DNA from: Pratylenchus scribneri
Taxonomy: Eukaryota > Nematoda > Chromadorea > Rhabditida > Pratylenchidae
NCBI GenBank assembly: GCA_030063045.1
Contig: JAQSEB010000114.1
Span: 2,852,001 to 2,916,000 of the forward strand
Length of the DNA stretch: 64,000 bases
Reading direction: 5' to 3'
In this document: piece after piece, positions 40,370 to 55,095 of the stretch
Numbering within the stretch: the stretch's first letter is position 1
How the letters are laid out: each line of letters starts with the position of its first letter
The notes under the pieces: model-generated
What the model saw: only the letters and a program-made list of their open reading frames with translations
What the model was told of the DNA's origin: nothing
Databases searched by the model: none
Program-made: the position numbers and the translations under genes

Positions 40370-43300
40370 TTATTCGATTCTAAAACTGCCCAGTGGATTG
40401 CCGACCCAAGGGAACATCATTGGGCAAGGTGAAGAACACGTAAGCATTTGATGTTCTGGGCTGGCCAATTCCGGTGTGGGATAAATGCATTTATTCGGCT
40501 GTTCACATGTCAATTTCCTTTCGTGGTCATTTTGATCAGTATCGTCGCATTGAATCCAAAGAAATTTGTGCATTTCATTTAAGGGCAATGGTCGACGCAT
40601 CCATTCGACCAATTGACGCAGTGTGAGGAAATAAACTTCACCAAAATGGCTGTCAATTATTGTGTCGATGAAACTAAAGAAGTAATTTAAACAATTAAAA
40701 TAAATTTAAAATAACTTTATCAATGCTCGAATTCCTCGATTCCCGCCAATTTGAAGGAAATCGGCATTCAATGACAAAACCACTGGTGCCCTATTTGTGG
40801 AGAATGCCCTATGGAAATGTCGATGAAGAAGCATTTGAATGGCTTCGACACTGACATTCGCCTCTATCGCCCCACGAAGCATTGCCGAACGTTGAGGTCC
40901 ATTTGGGGAATGGAATTGGTTCAGAGGAATTTCCCAAATTGATGGGAATGAGCTGAATTAAAAGGAATAAAACTCAAATTTGAGAATTATTCATTACCTT
41001 TCCGGACAATTACTTTCCTCATCGCATGGCCAGGCCAAACGGTAATCGAGGGTTTGGGGCCAAAATTGTGCCCCAATGATTGGATCAATGGAAAGGGAAT
41101 TGTCATAAAGGAAATTGGATGTGACCATCGCCTGAAATTGACGATCACCGCCTAAATTCAATTGTGGCGCCCGCATTCCAACAATCTTCTCGGATGGAAC
41201 ATTGCCAAATGTTGAGAGGATTTCCCTTCAAATTTAGCCAATTTTTATTATAATCTTTCTTTTTTCACCTTTGTCCGTCCATTTCCTCCAACCACCGTCG
41301 TCCATCTGCCCTCTGTAAACATTCATGTCTGAATATTTTGTGAATAGGACCAATCTCCATCCAATTCCCTTCAAACGTGATTGAATTTGATGCAATTTCG
41401 TGGCCACTATTCGCAATTCTTTCCACTTCATTATAATCCGTCCATTCATGGGAAACAAAGAAAGTGGCCTTCACCGGGCATCCATTTGGGTTTCGAAATT
41501 GGCGACTGGTGCCGAAAAGAGTAAAATAATCGCGCATTGTTCGTCCATTGATGGCATCATCGAAAGTTAGGACCACAAATTGAGGAATTTGTTGGATGGG
41601 AAAAACATTGGCCAATGGAGAGGATTGCCCTTTTTTAATATGTTTTAGATATTCCCTTTATTTAAACCATCTTTTGAGCAAAAACAATCCGGAAGTTGAC
41701 ATTTTTCTGGATGCTCAGGCAATGGACACGGTTTTGCCCTTCTTCTGGGCCCATCCAAAAATTGAGGCCATTGATTTTGGATTGTCGATCGTTTTGTGCC
41801 CTCGGGCACATAATCGCCCATTTCCCTCCGACGGATTTGTTCCTCAATTGTTTCACTTAAATATTCATCCACTTCATTCAAATCAACAATTCCCCTTCAA
41901 CTTTATGGCACAAAATCCATTCACGATGATATGCCCAGCGGCACAAATACATTTTCGATCGGCCCAATCACAAAGGGCACCGCCCAAACAAATTTGGCCA
42001 TCAAGGCATAAATGGCCAGGTAATGCAAAAATTGGCACTAAATTTTAAAACCTGAGGCTAAAGTAAATAAAAAAATTGAGGTAAAAATTTTATTTATGGA
42101 GAAAAAATTATTTAAATTATTATTGGCAGTAAAAAAGGGCATCTGTGAGAAATGGGAAATTTGGATTTGTTTTAAGATCAGCAAAAGGAAAAGACATATT
42201 CCATTCAATTCAAATTTCATTAAATCATCAAATAATCATTCTGGTTCCATTTTTGTGCCATCCATCCGTCAATATGCCTTGCAACAATTGTAATTCTCAC
42301 TGGCTTCGCCTATAGTTCAGAAAATGGGGTTATTTGGGATTTTGGCATTTGTGTTAGCCTGTTATGAAGCAATAGCTTTTGGGCGGACAATTTGGGGTCA
42401 TTCCATTGCAAACGAGCAATTGGCCGGTGGATGGGTCCGTTGTGGGCACATTCCCCGGTGGACAAACACCCGTGGACCCTTCTGGAGCCAATGGACGATT
42501 TATGTTTGAAGAGGAGGAGGAGGAAGGACCGCCAATTGATGATGATTTACGCAATGGGGGGCCACTAATCCTTGGTCTTTGACTGTTGGATCGAGTTTGT
42601 GGGGAAGAATCGGAATCGGATTCTGCTAATTTAATTGGTTAAATGTTAAATTAGGAAATTATTTGGAATTGAATGGAAAATTGTTTAGTCAAATATTCAT
42701 AAAAATTTACCGCCTCCTTCACTTCTTTCTCCCGGCTCATTATCGCTCTGCACAGTTTCACTTTCTGCTGCCAATTTCACCGGTGGCAATGCTTCAGTGG
42801 GCGGTGGAACCATTCCCGAACTTTGTTGCCCTTTCCCATTATTCTCCACACATTTTGACCCCTCCAGCACAAATCCATTTTGGCAAAGGCAATGTCCATC
42901 CGTGCATCTAATTTTAATTCAAAATTTCCCATGAAATTCCAATTTAATTAGCCAACATTGAATTTCCAGTGCAATTTGTTTCGGCATTGCATTTTTCCCC
43001 AGGCTTTGCATTGTTTCCTTTCATTTCCGTCGATTGAATGCAAATGTGATTCCGAAGGATGGGTTTTCGTGGAGGACATTCACAAATCTCAAAAGTGGCC
43101 AAAATTATTTCTAATAAATACAAAAATGATGCCCACTTTTGTTTGCCTCTGACAAATTGAACCTCCGGTACAAATTTCGCCATTTTCACAGCTTTCCGAT
43201 GGACGGGAATATGGTCGTCCTTAATTTTGGGGGGAATTGGGTGTTATTTCAATTTGAATGGGGAATTGGTCAAAACAACGTTGTGGTGCCCTTCTTGGGC

Positions 43301-46300
43301 CTTTAATGTTGGTCAAATTGAGGGGAATGGAATTATTAATATTTGGGAGGCAATTCTCTTTGCTGGCCATTGATTTATTGCTGCAATTCATCATTTTGGC
43401 CGGTAATGTTGAAGTCGATGGAGGATCAACAATTGCGGAGAAATTTAGCTGATTAGCGATTAGTGGAGGAATTGCGGTTGATGATGGGTTGAATATGAAT
43501 GGAGAGGACAATGGCGATTGGGGAAGAACATTTGGTTTAGGCAAAGGCAACGAAGATTTGTTAGATTCTGTTTGAAAGCAATGAAATTGTTAGTGGAATT
43601 TTGCAATGAATTAATCCAATTGTGATTATAAACTGAACTGATTGGGGCTGGTGCCGTTTGGGTGCCAATTTCATTGGCTGATCTCAAATCTTTGTTGCCA
43701 ATTGTTGTGGCCATTTCCTCCTCTTCAACTTTTCTTTGCTCGAATGTTTCACAATTTCCTCCTAAAGGTGATGGCCGGGTGCCAGCCGGACAGAGGCAAA
43801 TTCCCTCAACACAAGATGATCCACCCGTGCAAATATCCAATGGCCCTGTAGAGCAAAATATTAAATTGAAAAGATATTTGGATAAGTTGCCCATTTAATT
43901 TTTTTCAAATTTGAATACCGTATTTCCTTTATTAATGACCTTGGGGCTACTATTTTTCAGAGAAAATCCAAGAGGGGGCTATTATTAAAGGGGAAGGGGG
44001 CAATAAATTAAATAAGTTATTCTTTCCAAAAAAGGGGGAAATAGATAGATTAGATGATCACCGACTGACCGCATTGTTTTCCAGGAATTGCTAATTTTTG
44101 GCTGATTGGTGTTGTTCGGGTTGGCGGCGCATTTTGGACATGGCCACCCATTGAATTACTGTTCAATGTTTCAGATTGGAATGGACCCTTTTCAATTTAT
44201 TAGAGGGAAATTCAATGAAATTCTCCCTTTCCCTACTTTGATTGGGCCTGTTGAATGTTGACATTTTCCATCAGCGGAGAATTTTGTGCAATTTTGATCA
44301 GGCAAATTACGATCCGATGATTTTGTTTGATCTGATAAAATAAATAAAAATTGAATCGAATTTCAAGTCAGCGGGATTTTTGTTAATTTGGGAAAATTCA
44401 CAGCAAAAAGAGGATTAAATTGTGGGAAAAGTGCGAAAAGAATTATCAATTAATTAATTAGCTAAAATTGAATTAAATTTTCTTCGTTGTTTCCTTTGAC
44501 CTTCTCGAATATGCCTTTTCCCTCTTTGGCATTTATCCAATGTTTTATTGGCACAATCATTTCTGCTTAAATTCAACATTTTTCCATCTTCATTCAACGC
44601 AAATTCTGACATTGAATTTGAATCCATAATTACATTAATATTCTCATCAATTTCCTTTGCCAACCTTTCTCCTCCCCATTCTTTTCCAATTTAATATCCA
44701 CACATTCAGTCGTGCCATTCACAAATGCCAATTTTTGGCCCTTAAAAATGCATTGGCATTTGCCAAAGAAGCATTCAGCCCCGTGGCCACATCGGGAAAA
44801 TGCATCACAAAAAGTGCCCGGCAAAATTGGGCCAACCGATTCGCCCAAGGCATAATCAAATTCAATTTTATCCTCTTCTCCTTTTCCTTCCAATTCATTC
44901 TCCCTTTTTAAATGTGTTGATAATGGCAATGGTTTTTCCAGCGATATTCGAATGCAAACACAACGACCCTAAATTTGAGAAGGGAATTCAAAAATTTAAA
45001 TTCAATTAATTCATTAACTTGATGGCATCCCAAAATGGGTGGACAATCCAAATCAAGATGGCATTCTTGCTGCTGCCATTCTGCCCAATTTTTGGCCTCA
45101 TTTGTGGCCATTGCCTGTGCCAATGACAATCCATTACAAAAACATTCACCGTCATGGCATTTTGACCCAGGTGGGCAATCCAATTCGGATTGGCACCATT
45201 TGGCCTCCACCAATTTTTGTGGATGTCGTCGAAGTGTTCTCACTGATGAAATCATTTCACCGGGTAAATGGACTCGTTGGCATCGACCATTCAATGCCAA
45301 CATGTCCCGTTGGAAACATTGGCATTGGCCATCCTTGCACCAGGAATTGGCCGAACAAAAATGGGCACTCTTTAATTGGCGAATATTTCTCCCTAAAAGG
45401 CAAAACATACCGCAACGCATTCTTCGCCTGGGAATCGAATTCTTTCTTCCGGCACACAAATTGATGAATACAATTGGGCATAACCCGGAACGCAGGTGCA
45501 TCTTCGGGTTGGGAAGGCGCAATATGCCTTCGACACTCCACGGCAATCTTTGTCCGAATGGCAAATCTAATAAAGGGATTGGCATCAAAAAATGGCCAAA
45601 AAAAAAGACACCGACTTCGCCAAGTGGTACTAAAATATGTGGAATTGGCATTTGCGTTGTAGTAAAATGGGCCACTGACATTGTGGTCGTTGCCATTTCA
45701 GCCGAATTTGGTGGCATTTCAGTGAACATTATTCCCTCCTCCTCTTCGCCTCCCCTTTCTATGGCCACTTTTTGACGTTTTCTTTTCTTCTCCCTTTGGG
45801 CCAATTTGGCCATCATTTTTCTGCCTCGATGGCATTTCCCTTGCCGAACTTTCCACCCAACTGGACAAACACATGCATCCAATCCGGGGGCACAAACTGC
45901 CCCATCCGCGCAGAATTCCCCGTGGGCGCATGATTCGCCGGGTAGTGCAATTTGGACACAAATTCCAGCTAAAATTGATTTGAATACTTTAAATGAATTT
46001 AAATGGGACCAATTGGTTTTTGTCCCTCTGCGCATTGGCAAATCCCTTTTGGCCCACAAAATGCACCAAAATCACAAATCGATGGTTGGGGACAATGCGA
46101 GCCAATCTACAAAAATAGAATGCAAAATTGAAATAAGCAAAGGAATTTACAGGTAAAATGCGCATTTCCGGGTTGCGAGGAACACATTCTCCTTCAATGA
46201 AAATTGAGCCAGGGGCACATTGACAAAATGGACCCAAAATTGGAGAAAATTTAAAGTGAAATTGTGGGCGAAGGACTGACCCAATTTTTGAACGGTATTT

Positions 46301-49300
46301 AGGGCTGATGATCGAATGCAATTTGCCCCATGAATGCAGGGACCATTGGCACAACTTTCCCACGGTTTATGTGGCTCACGGCCATGGAATTTCATTGGAG
46401 AATGCGAAATTGGCGGATAAAATGGTCATTTTTGAATTCATTTTAACAATTTCATTTGTTGTTTTATTTGTGTTTCCTTTTTCCACTATTCCCAATGCGC
46501 ACATTCCGCCCTTTTCCACGTGAATTCCATCCGGGCATTGGCACCTGAGAATTGTCGGTAAAAAGAACAAATATGGAGGGAAAATTGACCATCCGGCCAA
46601 ACAAATTGAATTGCCCAAACAAATTCGAGCATTATTGCCGCAGAATTCGCCGGGCATTGCAATTCCCTCCTTCCGTTGACTTGGCATCCGAATCTTCATT
46701 AAAAAAGAATAAAATACCCTTCTCCATTCATTGTTTCCAACCTTTCCTCCCCTTCCTTTGCCAGCCGATGTTCTCATCAACAATTCCCTTTTCTCTTCTA
46801 AACTCATTATTTTTGTGCCCTTTGCTTTATTCATTTTTCCATTATCATCATTTGCCATTTCCGGTTCAAATTGTGGGCCAAATTCGAAGAGGGGAATATC
46901 ACCGTCAATTTCTCCATCATTTTGTGGCCCAAATTTGGCTGCCACATTGCTAAATGGCCATCCCAGTCCAATTGCCGCTTCTGCCAATGTATTTCCACTT
47001 TGCTGCTGATCATTTTGCCATGGTTGTTCCCTCCATCCATTTTCAACAATCCCTCCTCTATTTGTGCCCCCCATTTTGGCCATTCTCAACCCAAATGGAC
47101 TGTTCACTTCCATTTTGACATTGTTGCTTATTGTTTGGCCAATTCCCTGTTTCCTCAACAAAATTGCCATCAAATTTGGATCCACATATGCTTTTGGGTC
47201 ATCGACGACTGGACGAGCCGGGGGGAGGCAAAATCCGCCAATCGGTTCATACCCAGATTTGCATACACAATAACCATTGTCACAGAAACCATTTTTATGA
47301 CAATTTGAACTGCTCAAGCCTAATTTATAAGGAATAACTAATTCATTCTTATATGGCCTTCTTACATTCAACACCTCGAGGATGGCGGGCTGCAATGCAT
47401 GCGCCCTGGAAATTTTGATAAAACAAAATATAATCCGCTTTTTCAACTTGGTTCTTCTCCAAGCCAACGGCACATTCACAAACTCCACTGAATGAACCAC
47501 AAACGGAATTCCAAGCACAACTTTGTGCTTGGCTACAATCTTCGCCAACAGTGGCCACCGGCCGAATTGGGCAGCGATGCCGATGAAAAGCGAGGCGGCC
47601 ATCTTTCTGGGATTGTTGTGGTGGATTTGGGCTATCCGAAGAACAACGACAAATCTAGAAAGGAATATAAATTGAGAAAAGAATGAACTGATAAGCCTTA
47701 AGCTTAAATGATGAATGAATTGTGAATTCATAAAGAAATAATTAAAAAAAATTGAAAAGAATTTCTGACCCCATCGATGCAAAATCCATGAGCATTGCAT
47801 TGTTCCTAAAATTAATAAAGAAGAATGAAAATAAATGGATGGGGGAACATTGATGAAGCATGGTTCGCCCAATCCAACTTTGGCAATTTGGCAAAATCCA
47901 TCGAGGGGCCGGAATCCTGGTCGACAAACACAAATTCCACCCAAACACAATGCGCCACCGTGGCAAAGATGATTTGAAGTGCAGGAATGGCCGGGAATAC
48001 CGACACTGGGATTTTCGGTTGTGGCAAATATTTGAGCGGTCAATTGGGGTAAAGGGGTTGGAGGAGAATCGACGGAAGGGATGGGCGGGGATGTGACCAG
48101 ACAAGATGAACTGTGAATTGGACCACGAAAAGTAGGAATTGGCCGGACAAACCCTTCGCATCCTTTCCCTCCATTCATTTCTACAGTCAATGGCGGACTT
48201 TTGGCCCCAATTTTTCTGGCTTGAACCAATGGGGCCAAAAGGGATCGAAGCATTTCTTGATCCACAAAAAAGCTCATTTGATTGGCTGTCAAAATTTGAT
48301 TGAATTTTCCATCCTCGGCTGCTGCGGCCAATGCCGCCGGAATTGTGTAAATGAATTTTGGAATTGGCTGAAGGGGAATGAATGAAGTGGAGGCCGATGG
48401 ATCAGACAAATCCGCCTCTGAATGTGCGGGCATTGCTTCCGGCTTTGGTGAAGGAGTGGATGGCAATATTCGAATGGATTTGATGCATCTTTTTTCACCG
48501 CTTGACTCAATTCGATGTCCTCTAAAATGAGATGAAAATGCCAAAATTTTATGAATTTTATTTTGCCTAGGACATTGACATTTTCCACGGACACATCGGG
48601 CACGGCCATGGCATTGTTGCTTTGGGGCACATAGGCCTCCGGGTGGCACTGTTTTGAGCACATCAGAATTGGCGCATTCATGTCCAACAATGACGAGTCC
48701 ATAAAGGCAAACACAAATTCCATAAAAACAATGCGATTCGCCCACACAATCCAACCCTTTTTGGGTATCGCAACGGCCACCAGGCAACACCTAATAAATA
48801 TGAAATCACTTTAGAATTTGTTGTGAAGATTCAAATAAAAATGTCTTAATTCTACATTGCTAACTTCATGGATTGTTTTCCTGCAAACGCCATTCACAAT
48901 TGTTTCGCCCTTTTGGCATCGACAAACGCCCCTCAAACATGTTGTTCTATATGGGCATTCAAGAGAAAGTCGGCACATTGCCCCGGGGGCCACAATTCGA
49001 TTTGGCACTGGATCTTGCATATTTTCTTCCCCGCCAATTGTGGTCATTGATTGCCCTTCTGATGATGGCTGCGGACTGTCCATTACGGCAAAATCGGGTG
49101 AAAAAAGCGCAGATTGGGCTCGAAACTTTTCCGGACTCATTTTTGCCCTTGGAGGCAAACATTCATCACGAAATAGATTATGGCCTTAAAAAGAGAGGAT
49201 GGAGGGGAAGAGGGAATGAATGGACCATCTGGACATTGACAAATTCCATGTAAACACTTTGAGCCGCCCAAACAAATGGCGCCACCTTTGGTGCAAAGTT

Positions 49301-52300
49301 GGCCTGGACCAGGGGCCATCAAATGATCCAATTTTTGGGAGGCCATTTCCATTCTTTCTTTAACACAATGGTGAGCCCCTTCGGACAAATATTCGCCCGG
49401 AACACAAGAACAACGACCAAATCTACAAATTGAACCGCCGGTGCAGGCCTCACCATGTGAACATCTAAAATATAGGTCGAGGAATTAGGAGAAATTATAA
49501 TTTCCCATAAATATGATTTAAATTTCACCATAAAAGTTGAAATAATTTTGTTTTTTTTTTCCAAATTTTCAACGAAATTTTTAATACCATCTCAAATTCA
49601 CCTTTGACCGGGTCGAGCGGTCACCAGTCGAACCAATCCACCTCCAGCAACAGTATCCCCATTTTCATCCATTATTCCAACATCTTCCCCTGCAGGATCA
49701 TCCTCCATTAATAATTTGTTGTTCCCATTTTTATGCTCTTTTTTGAAGACTTGTTTTTGTTCCTGTGGTCTCTTCATACATCTCGTTCCATTGGCAACAA
49801 TTATTTGATTGGGAGGACAAAGACAAATCTTCAAAAAATATTTTTTTCTTGGCATTTTCTTTTTGGCTCCCCAAATATTTTGTATTTCATCTAATTCTCT
49901 CTGTTTTATTTGCACTATTTCCGCCTGTTTGATTTTGCACTAATTCCGCCTGTTTGGTTTTTGCACTAATTCCGCCTGTTTGATTTTGCACTAATTCCGT
50001 CTGTTTGATTTTGCACTAATTCCGCCTGTTTGATTTTGCACTAATTCCGCCTGTTTGATTTTGCACTAATTCCGTCTGTTTGATTTTGCACTAATTCCGC
50101 CTGTTTGATTTTGCACTAATTCCGCCTGTTTGATTTTGCACTAATTCCGCCTGTTTGATTTTGCACTAATTCCGCCTGTTTGATTTTGCACTAATTCCGC
50201 CTGTTTGATTTTGCACTAATTCCGTCTGTTTGATTTTGCACTAATTCCGCCTGTTTGATTTTGCACTAATTCCGCCTGTTTGATTTTGCACTAATTCCGC
50301 CTGTTTGATTTTGCACTAATTCCGCCTGTTTGATTTTGCACTAATTCCGCCTGTTTTTTTGCACTACCAATTTTGGGCTATTTTGTTTTTTCCTTATTTA
50401 AATTTTGAATTTATTTTGTGAAATTTTATGTATATTTCAGTAATCGGAAAATTTTTCTATGGAAATTGTTGGCAAATTATCCAAAGTTTTATATCCCAAA
50501 ACATTGTCGTCTCTCCAATATTTACCTGCCCAAATCCACATTTACTCCCTCCAACACATTTTTCTCCACTTTCACAATTCTGCCCTGGCAATGCCTCGGC
50601 TCGTACGCATTTCTTCTTTTTCTCCTCCAATTTCAGTCCGATTCGGCATCGGCAAATGCCAAGTCGACATTCGGAATGGCCTCCACAAAATTGGCCAGCC
50701 GAACATCTACCACCTGGTATTTGGAGGCAACGAGCCATTTCCAAATCTGGCATGGCCCCATCCGTACATGTGCAATTTGAATTGAGACATTGTGAACCGC
50801 CAATGCATCGATCCAATCCATTGCGGCATTGGGCACCGATTTGGCGGAATGTTGGCGACAAATTACACTGGAAATTGCAATAATTAGATCAAGATTAATT
50901 TATTCACCTTCCCATTTGGGCATTTGCATTTTCCATCCTCACAAAATGTTCCATTCAGGCAAATATGCCCAGGGGAACATGGTTCCCCTTCCATTCGATG
51001 TCCATGAGGTAATTCTTCATACGGTATCCTTTTTCTTGTTATTTCATCCTTTTTCCTGTCCATTTTGATGTTCGCCGTTTCCCTTCTTTCCCTTCGACCA
51101 AATGTAGAAAAAGTTGAATTGGTTTTTCTGCTAATTATTCCATCCAATGCCGCTTTTCTAAGCATGGAAAGTGCAGCGAATATTTGTTCAATTCCATTCA
51201 TTTTTGTCATTGTTTTCTTTGTTGTTGATTCAATTTTGCCAATTTCCGTTCCATTTTTCATTTCTCCATCATTTTGAAGGAATTCATTGCCAAATTTGCC
51301 ACCAAAATTCTCCAAATGAACACAATTCCCAGCCAATCTTGTTTGCTCTTTTCCACAAAATTCACAACGACCTTCTGCTGAACAATGACTTCCCTTAGGG
51401 CAATCAAAATGATGGCCACATTCTCTTTTCATCACTGACATTGTTTCCTCCCTCTTTTGGATGCATTGTTTCTGGAAAAGGCTCAATGGAGGATTGCAAA
51501 TACAACGGCCTTCGAAACAATATGAATCGGCGGAACAAACTGGCATTAGCCGGGAAATGTTGCAGGCCTCACCCGGCCATGCAATTGCTTCAAATAATAA
51601 TACAAAAATTGGGTAAGGCAATTATTATTTGGGTGTTGGGGAAATGAAGGGAATATTGTAGTGCATAAAAAAACACAGCAAAATGGGAATTGTGGAATGG
51701 GGGAACTGACCAGGAATGCAGGTTTGATCAATGGCTGTCGAGCCGGGTGGACAAATGCATTGGCCACCATTGACGCAACGGGCACCTGCATAGGCGGCAC
51801 TGCACTGAAATTAAAAGGAGGAATCATCAATACCAATAATGCCTAGGTGCCTTTTTATCCTACTGTATCCCAACTTCTTGCCTAATCGCCCCTTCACCCA
51901 TCAATCAAATATTGCCTCAATCTGCCTTTATAAACTTGCTTTTTTTCCTCTCTATTATATGTTTTTTTAAATATTTTTACGCTTCACATTTTTTATCAAA
52001 TTTTCTCGCACAATAAATAAAGGATAATTTAAAGGTCTAGTGCTCATTTATCCCTATCACTTTCATTAGGCCACTGGGCAGCTCTCGTCCCAAACAACTT
52101 TAGTCCTAAATTCCTAGAATAGGACTAATAATATTAGAATAATTAAAAGGAACTATGTCATAATTTCTTTTTATATTTTCATTTTAATTCGACCTGAAGA
52201 TCTGTTTCGCATCCCCTCTGACCAGGATAAATAACTAAAAATTAGAGAAAATTATTTTTGTATCGGATCATTTTTCTTACCTTTTTCACAGTGTTGATTC

Positions 52301-53953
52301 ACATTAACATGGGTAGAAAGGCATTGACAAGTTGGGGGCTGTGTATTTCCATTACAATAGGCACCAGACTATTTCAAAAATGGAATAAATTAAAAATAAA
52401 AAGTAAAATAAAATACGGCGCAATCTGCATTCAGTGAACATTTTTCGCCAACATTTGCTTCTTTTTTACTTTGCCTTGCTTTGGCCACTTCTCCAGCTGT
52501 ATTCGTTTTCTCGGCTGAACCAATTGGAATCTGTGGAATAAAAATGAATTTTAATTTAAATTAAATATTTTGTACCATAATTGGTGAAATGCTGCTACTT
52601 TCCCTCCTCCCATCCACACACCATCCTCCATGCAAATCAGTCCCTTGGGGACAAACACAAATTGGAATTCGCTGATTGCACACTGATCCTCTTATACAGA
52701 TTTGACCTGCATTACATGGTTCACCTGGCCCTAAATTAGTATAAAATTGAATCTAATTCATTATTTCCATTTTTGCCCACCTGCTTCCTTTGCCGATGGC
52801 CCACTCATCTTAATCATTTGGCAATGTCCATCCTTTTCCAACATTGGTGGCACACATTGGCAACGGCCATTCCCGCAAATGGCACTTTGATCGGCGCAGA
52901 ATAGTCCCAAATATTCATTGCAATGTTCGCCAAGCGGAACTAAAGTTCATTTTTTGAAGGAAAATGCCATCCATTTTCACCTTTGAAGAATCCGCCTTGA
53001 CCAATCATTTCCTTTGCCGTTTGATCCCCGCCGCCAATTGTCGGCGATTTTATTGGGAGGCATTGTCCATTGTGTTGTTCGGAATGCAAAGGGCAAGCAC
53101 AAATGGCCCCACCTCCAATTGAACGCATGCAAATTGAGCCACCCCCACATTGTTGGCCTCTTTCACAATTAGAGCCAGGTGGAACTGTGGAAAATGAATT
53201 GTGGAATTAATTTAGAAGGATAATTGAATAATTGTGAATCACCTGAAATCTGAGAGATTGGCCCATATGGGGAGGTGGTGGGCCGAATTTGGGCTCGCCA
53301 AAATTGATGTTGAGGAGAGGAATTAATGGATTGTTGCTGGAGGGGAGGAAATGGAATTGAGGGATCGGAATTTGGCCATACCTGCTGTTGGCTCATTGGA
53401 TAAATTTTGACGCAGGAAAGGGTTTCTTGGTAATTTTGTTATCAATTTAAAAAACAATTTGACTCACCTAAAACGGCCACAGTGCCATATGGGCAAAGGC
53501 AACGTTGGTAGAGAGGATCGCATACGGTACCACCAATGCATTGTTCCCCGCGGGCACATGACCCATTTAGAATGGCTAATAAATGAGAAAATATTCCAAA
53601 ATTGCTTCGAACCAATTTGGAGGATGTCATTGGCCTCGCGCACCATATTCGGTGGAAGTGAATTAGCCGTGCATTGTTGACTGCTATATTCAAAATGCAT
53701 ATCATTTGGGCAATAATGACGTTCCCAGAAGCCAATTGATGGGCTATTGGCAAATGGCTTACAACTGAGGAATGCTTGTCGATCGGTGGGATCTTCGGTA
53801 AAAAGGATGGCGCCCTCTCCTTCTTGGGGTTGTTTACAGGTTGGATTTATTGATGAATTGACTTCAAAATTGGCATATTAAATTTGGAAAACTAAACTGA
53901 CCAAATGGAAGGAGAAAAAGAACAAAAAGCAGCAAATTGATTGATAAATTCAT
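40370..53953 (-). CDS. Giant secreted EB-module/lustrin protein with C-terminal chitin-deacetylase-like domain
   Basis: Exon 1 encodes a signal peptide ([18 protein letters not shown]). The next exons contain a chitin-binding-like Cys domain ([20 protein letters not shown]). Then come at least 20 EB-type modules with patterns such as [16 protein letters not shown] (about 53.5 to 42.85 kb), mostly one or two per exon. A lustrin-type motif ([13 protein letters not shown]) lies near 42.45 kb. The C-terminal polysaccharide deacetylase has [39 protein letters not shown] joined to [23 protein letters not shown] and DFLQIGGN. Nematode deacetylases of this multi-EB type likely act on cuticle, eggshell or pharyngeal chitin. 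I treat it as one gene because the cysteine modules run without a gap or new signal peptide; a split into two genes is possible. Exon borders are approximate. Confidence 0.75.
49917..50360 (-). repeat. 25-bp minisatellite in an intron of the deacetylase gene
   Basis: About 17 nearly identical 25-bp units read, on the minus strand, AAACAGGCGGAATTAGTGCA plus five more bases. The only common variant changes the GCGG to ACGG. The array lies between coding exons at about 49.83 and 50.5 kb. The core also builds the array at 59.0-61.25 kb. Confidence 0.92.
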
Positions 53954-55095
53954 TATTCTAATTCATTGACAATTTTAACACTGAAAATATTCGAAAATTT
54001 ACTTGGATTTGGGATTGCTATTTTGGGAGAAGATGAGCAAAAAAAAATGATGGAAAAATGTCAAGTATTTGCGGAATTGGTTGATTAAAATTGGTTTTGG
54101 TGGGCGAGAAGATTCCAAAAATGGCCAATTCAATGAATCAAAAAAGAGGAAGAAGAAGCAAATTGGGTTGGAGTGGTTGGCCGAAAAATGATGAAAATGA
54201 ATGTTTTTCGAGTGAATTCGGGAATTGAAAAGGAAGAGAGGATTTGGGTCGAGGTCCATCATTCATTGGACCATCCGGTTGCTTTCAGAGGGAAGAAGCT
54301 GGACATTTCCCCTTGGCCATCAAAATAACATCAGTTTTTGATTTCATTTTGACCGAATATTTTGTGGGGCCAATTCCATGGAATTTCCCTCATCCCAATG
54401 AGAACAAAGGGGAAAATTGGGAGGGGAATCGGGCGAATTGGATTGATGGAATGGACACTTAAGCCGAATGAGAGGAAAACGAACAAATTCAACAGCAAAT
54501 CGAGTGGAGTGGCCGAAATGGCCACCGATCAATTTGAATGAATGAATGAAAGCAGAGTTCAATGAGAATGACCACCACAATGTGATTTTGGATGGATGGC
54601 CAATCGTGAGCCACTTTTCAATCGAATTGGTGTGGGCCAAGGGAAAACGAATTGAATTTGGATTTGGAGGGAGGAGGGGATAATTTTGAAGGAAATGAAC
54701 AAAAATGGCATTTTATTAAATGGGAATTGAATGGGCCAAAATATTCTAATTATTTATTATTATTTTTTATAATTTAATTTAATAATAATTCCCTCGAATT
54801 TGTTCCATCCATCCAATTAATGAATTAATTAAACCAATCCCTTCCATTCATTCATTCAATTAATCCATCCAATTCATTATGTGTTCTTTAAAGGGTCATT
54901 CTTCCAATGCATTTTTATTCATTTCATTGATTGCCCTCCAATCCAATCCAATCCAAAGTCGAGAACCGGTGCAACAAATTTGCTGCGTGGCGCACAATTT
55001 TCCTTCACCCCAAATAATATTTTCGCCCTTCCAATCCCAATTCAATCAAAATCCATTTCTTTCATTTTATTCTCAATAAATAATTTCACCCAAAA
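53954..55095. other. Divergent intergenic region (1.1 kb)
   Basis: It lies between the deacetylase gene (-) and the epimerase gene (+). The DNA has many ATTCATTC/GAATGAAT words but no convincing coding exon. Both promoters must lie here; no TATA box stands out. Confidence 0.5.

Noticed and set aside
45035..45775. Plus-strand 246-codon frame
   Set aside because: Antisense to EB-module exons; its Trp/His-rich composition mirrors Cys and Pro codons of the real gene.
46376..48790. A minus-strand open frame of about 800 codons
   Set aside because: It runs through several introns of the EB-module gene that happen to lack stops; cysteine modules change frame inside it, so it is not one continuous coding sequence.
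49917..50360. CRISPR-like array
   Set aside because: Units are directly adjacent 25-bp repeats with no unique spacers, in an animal intron.
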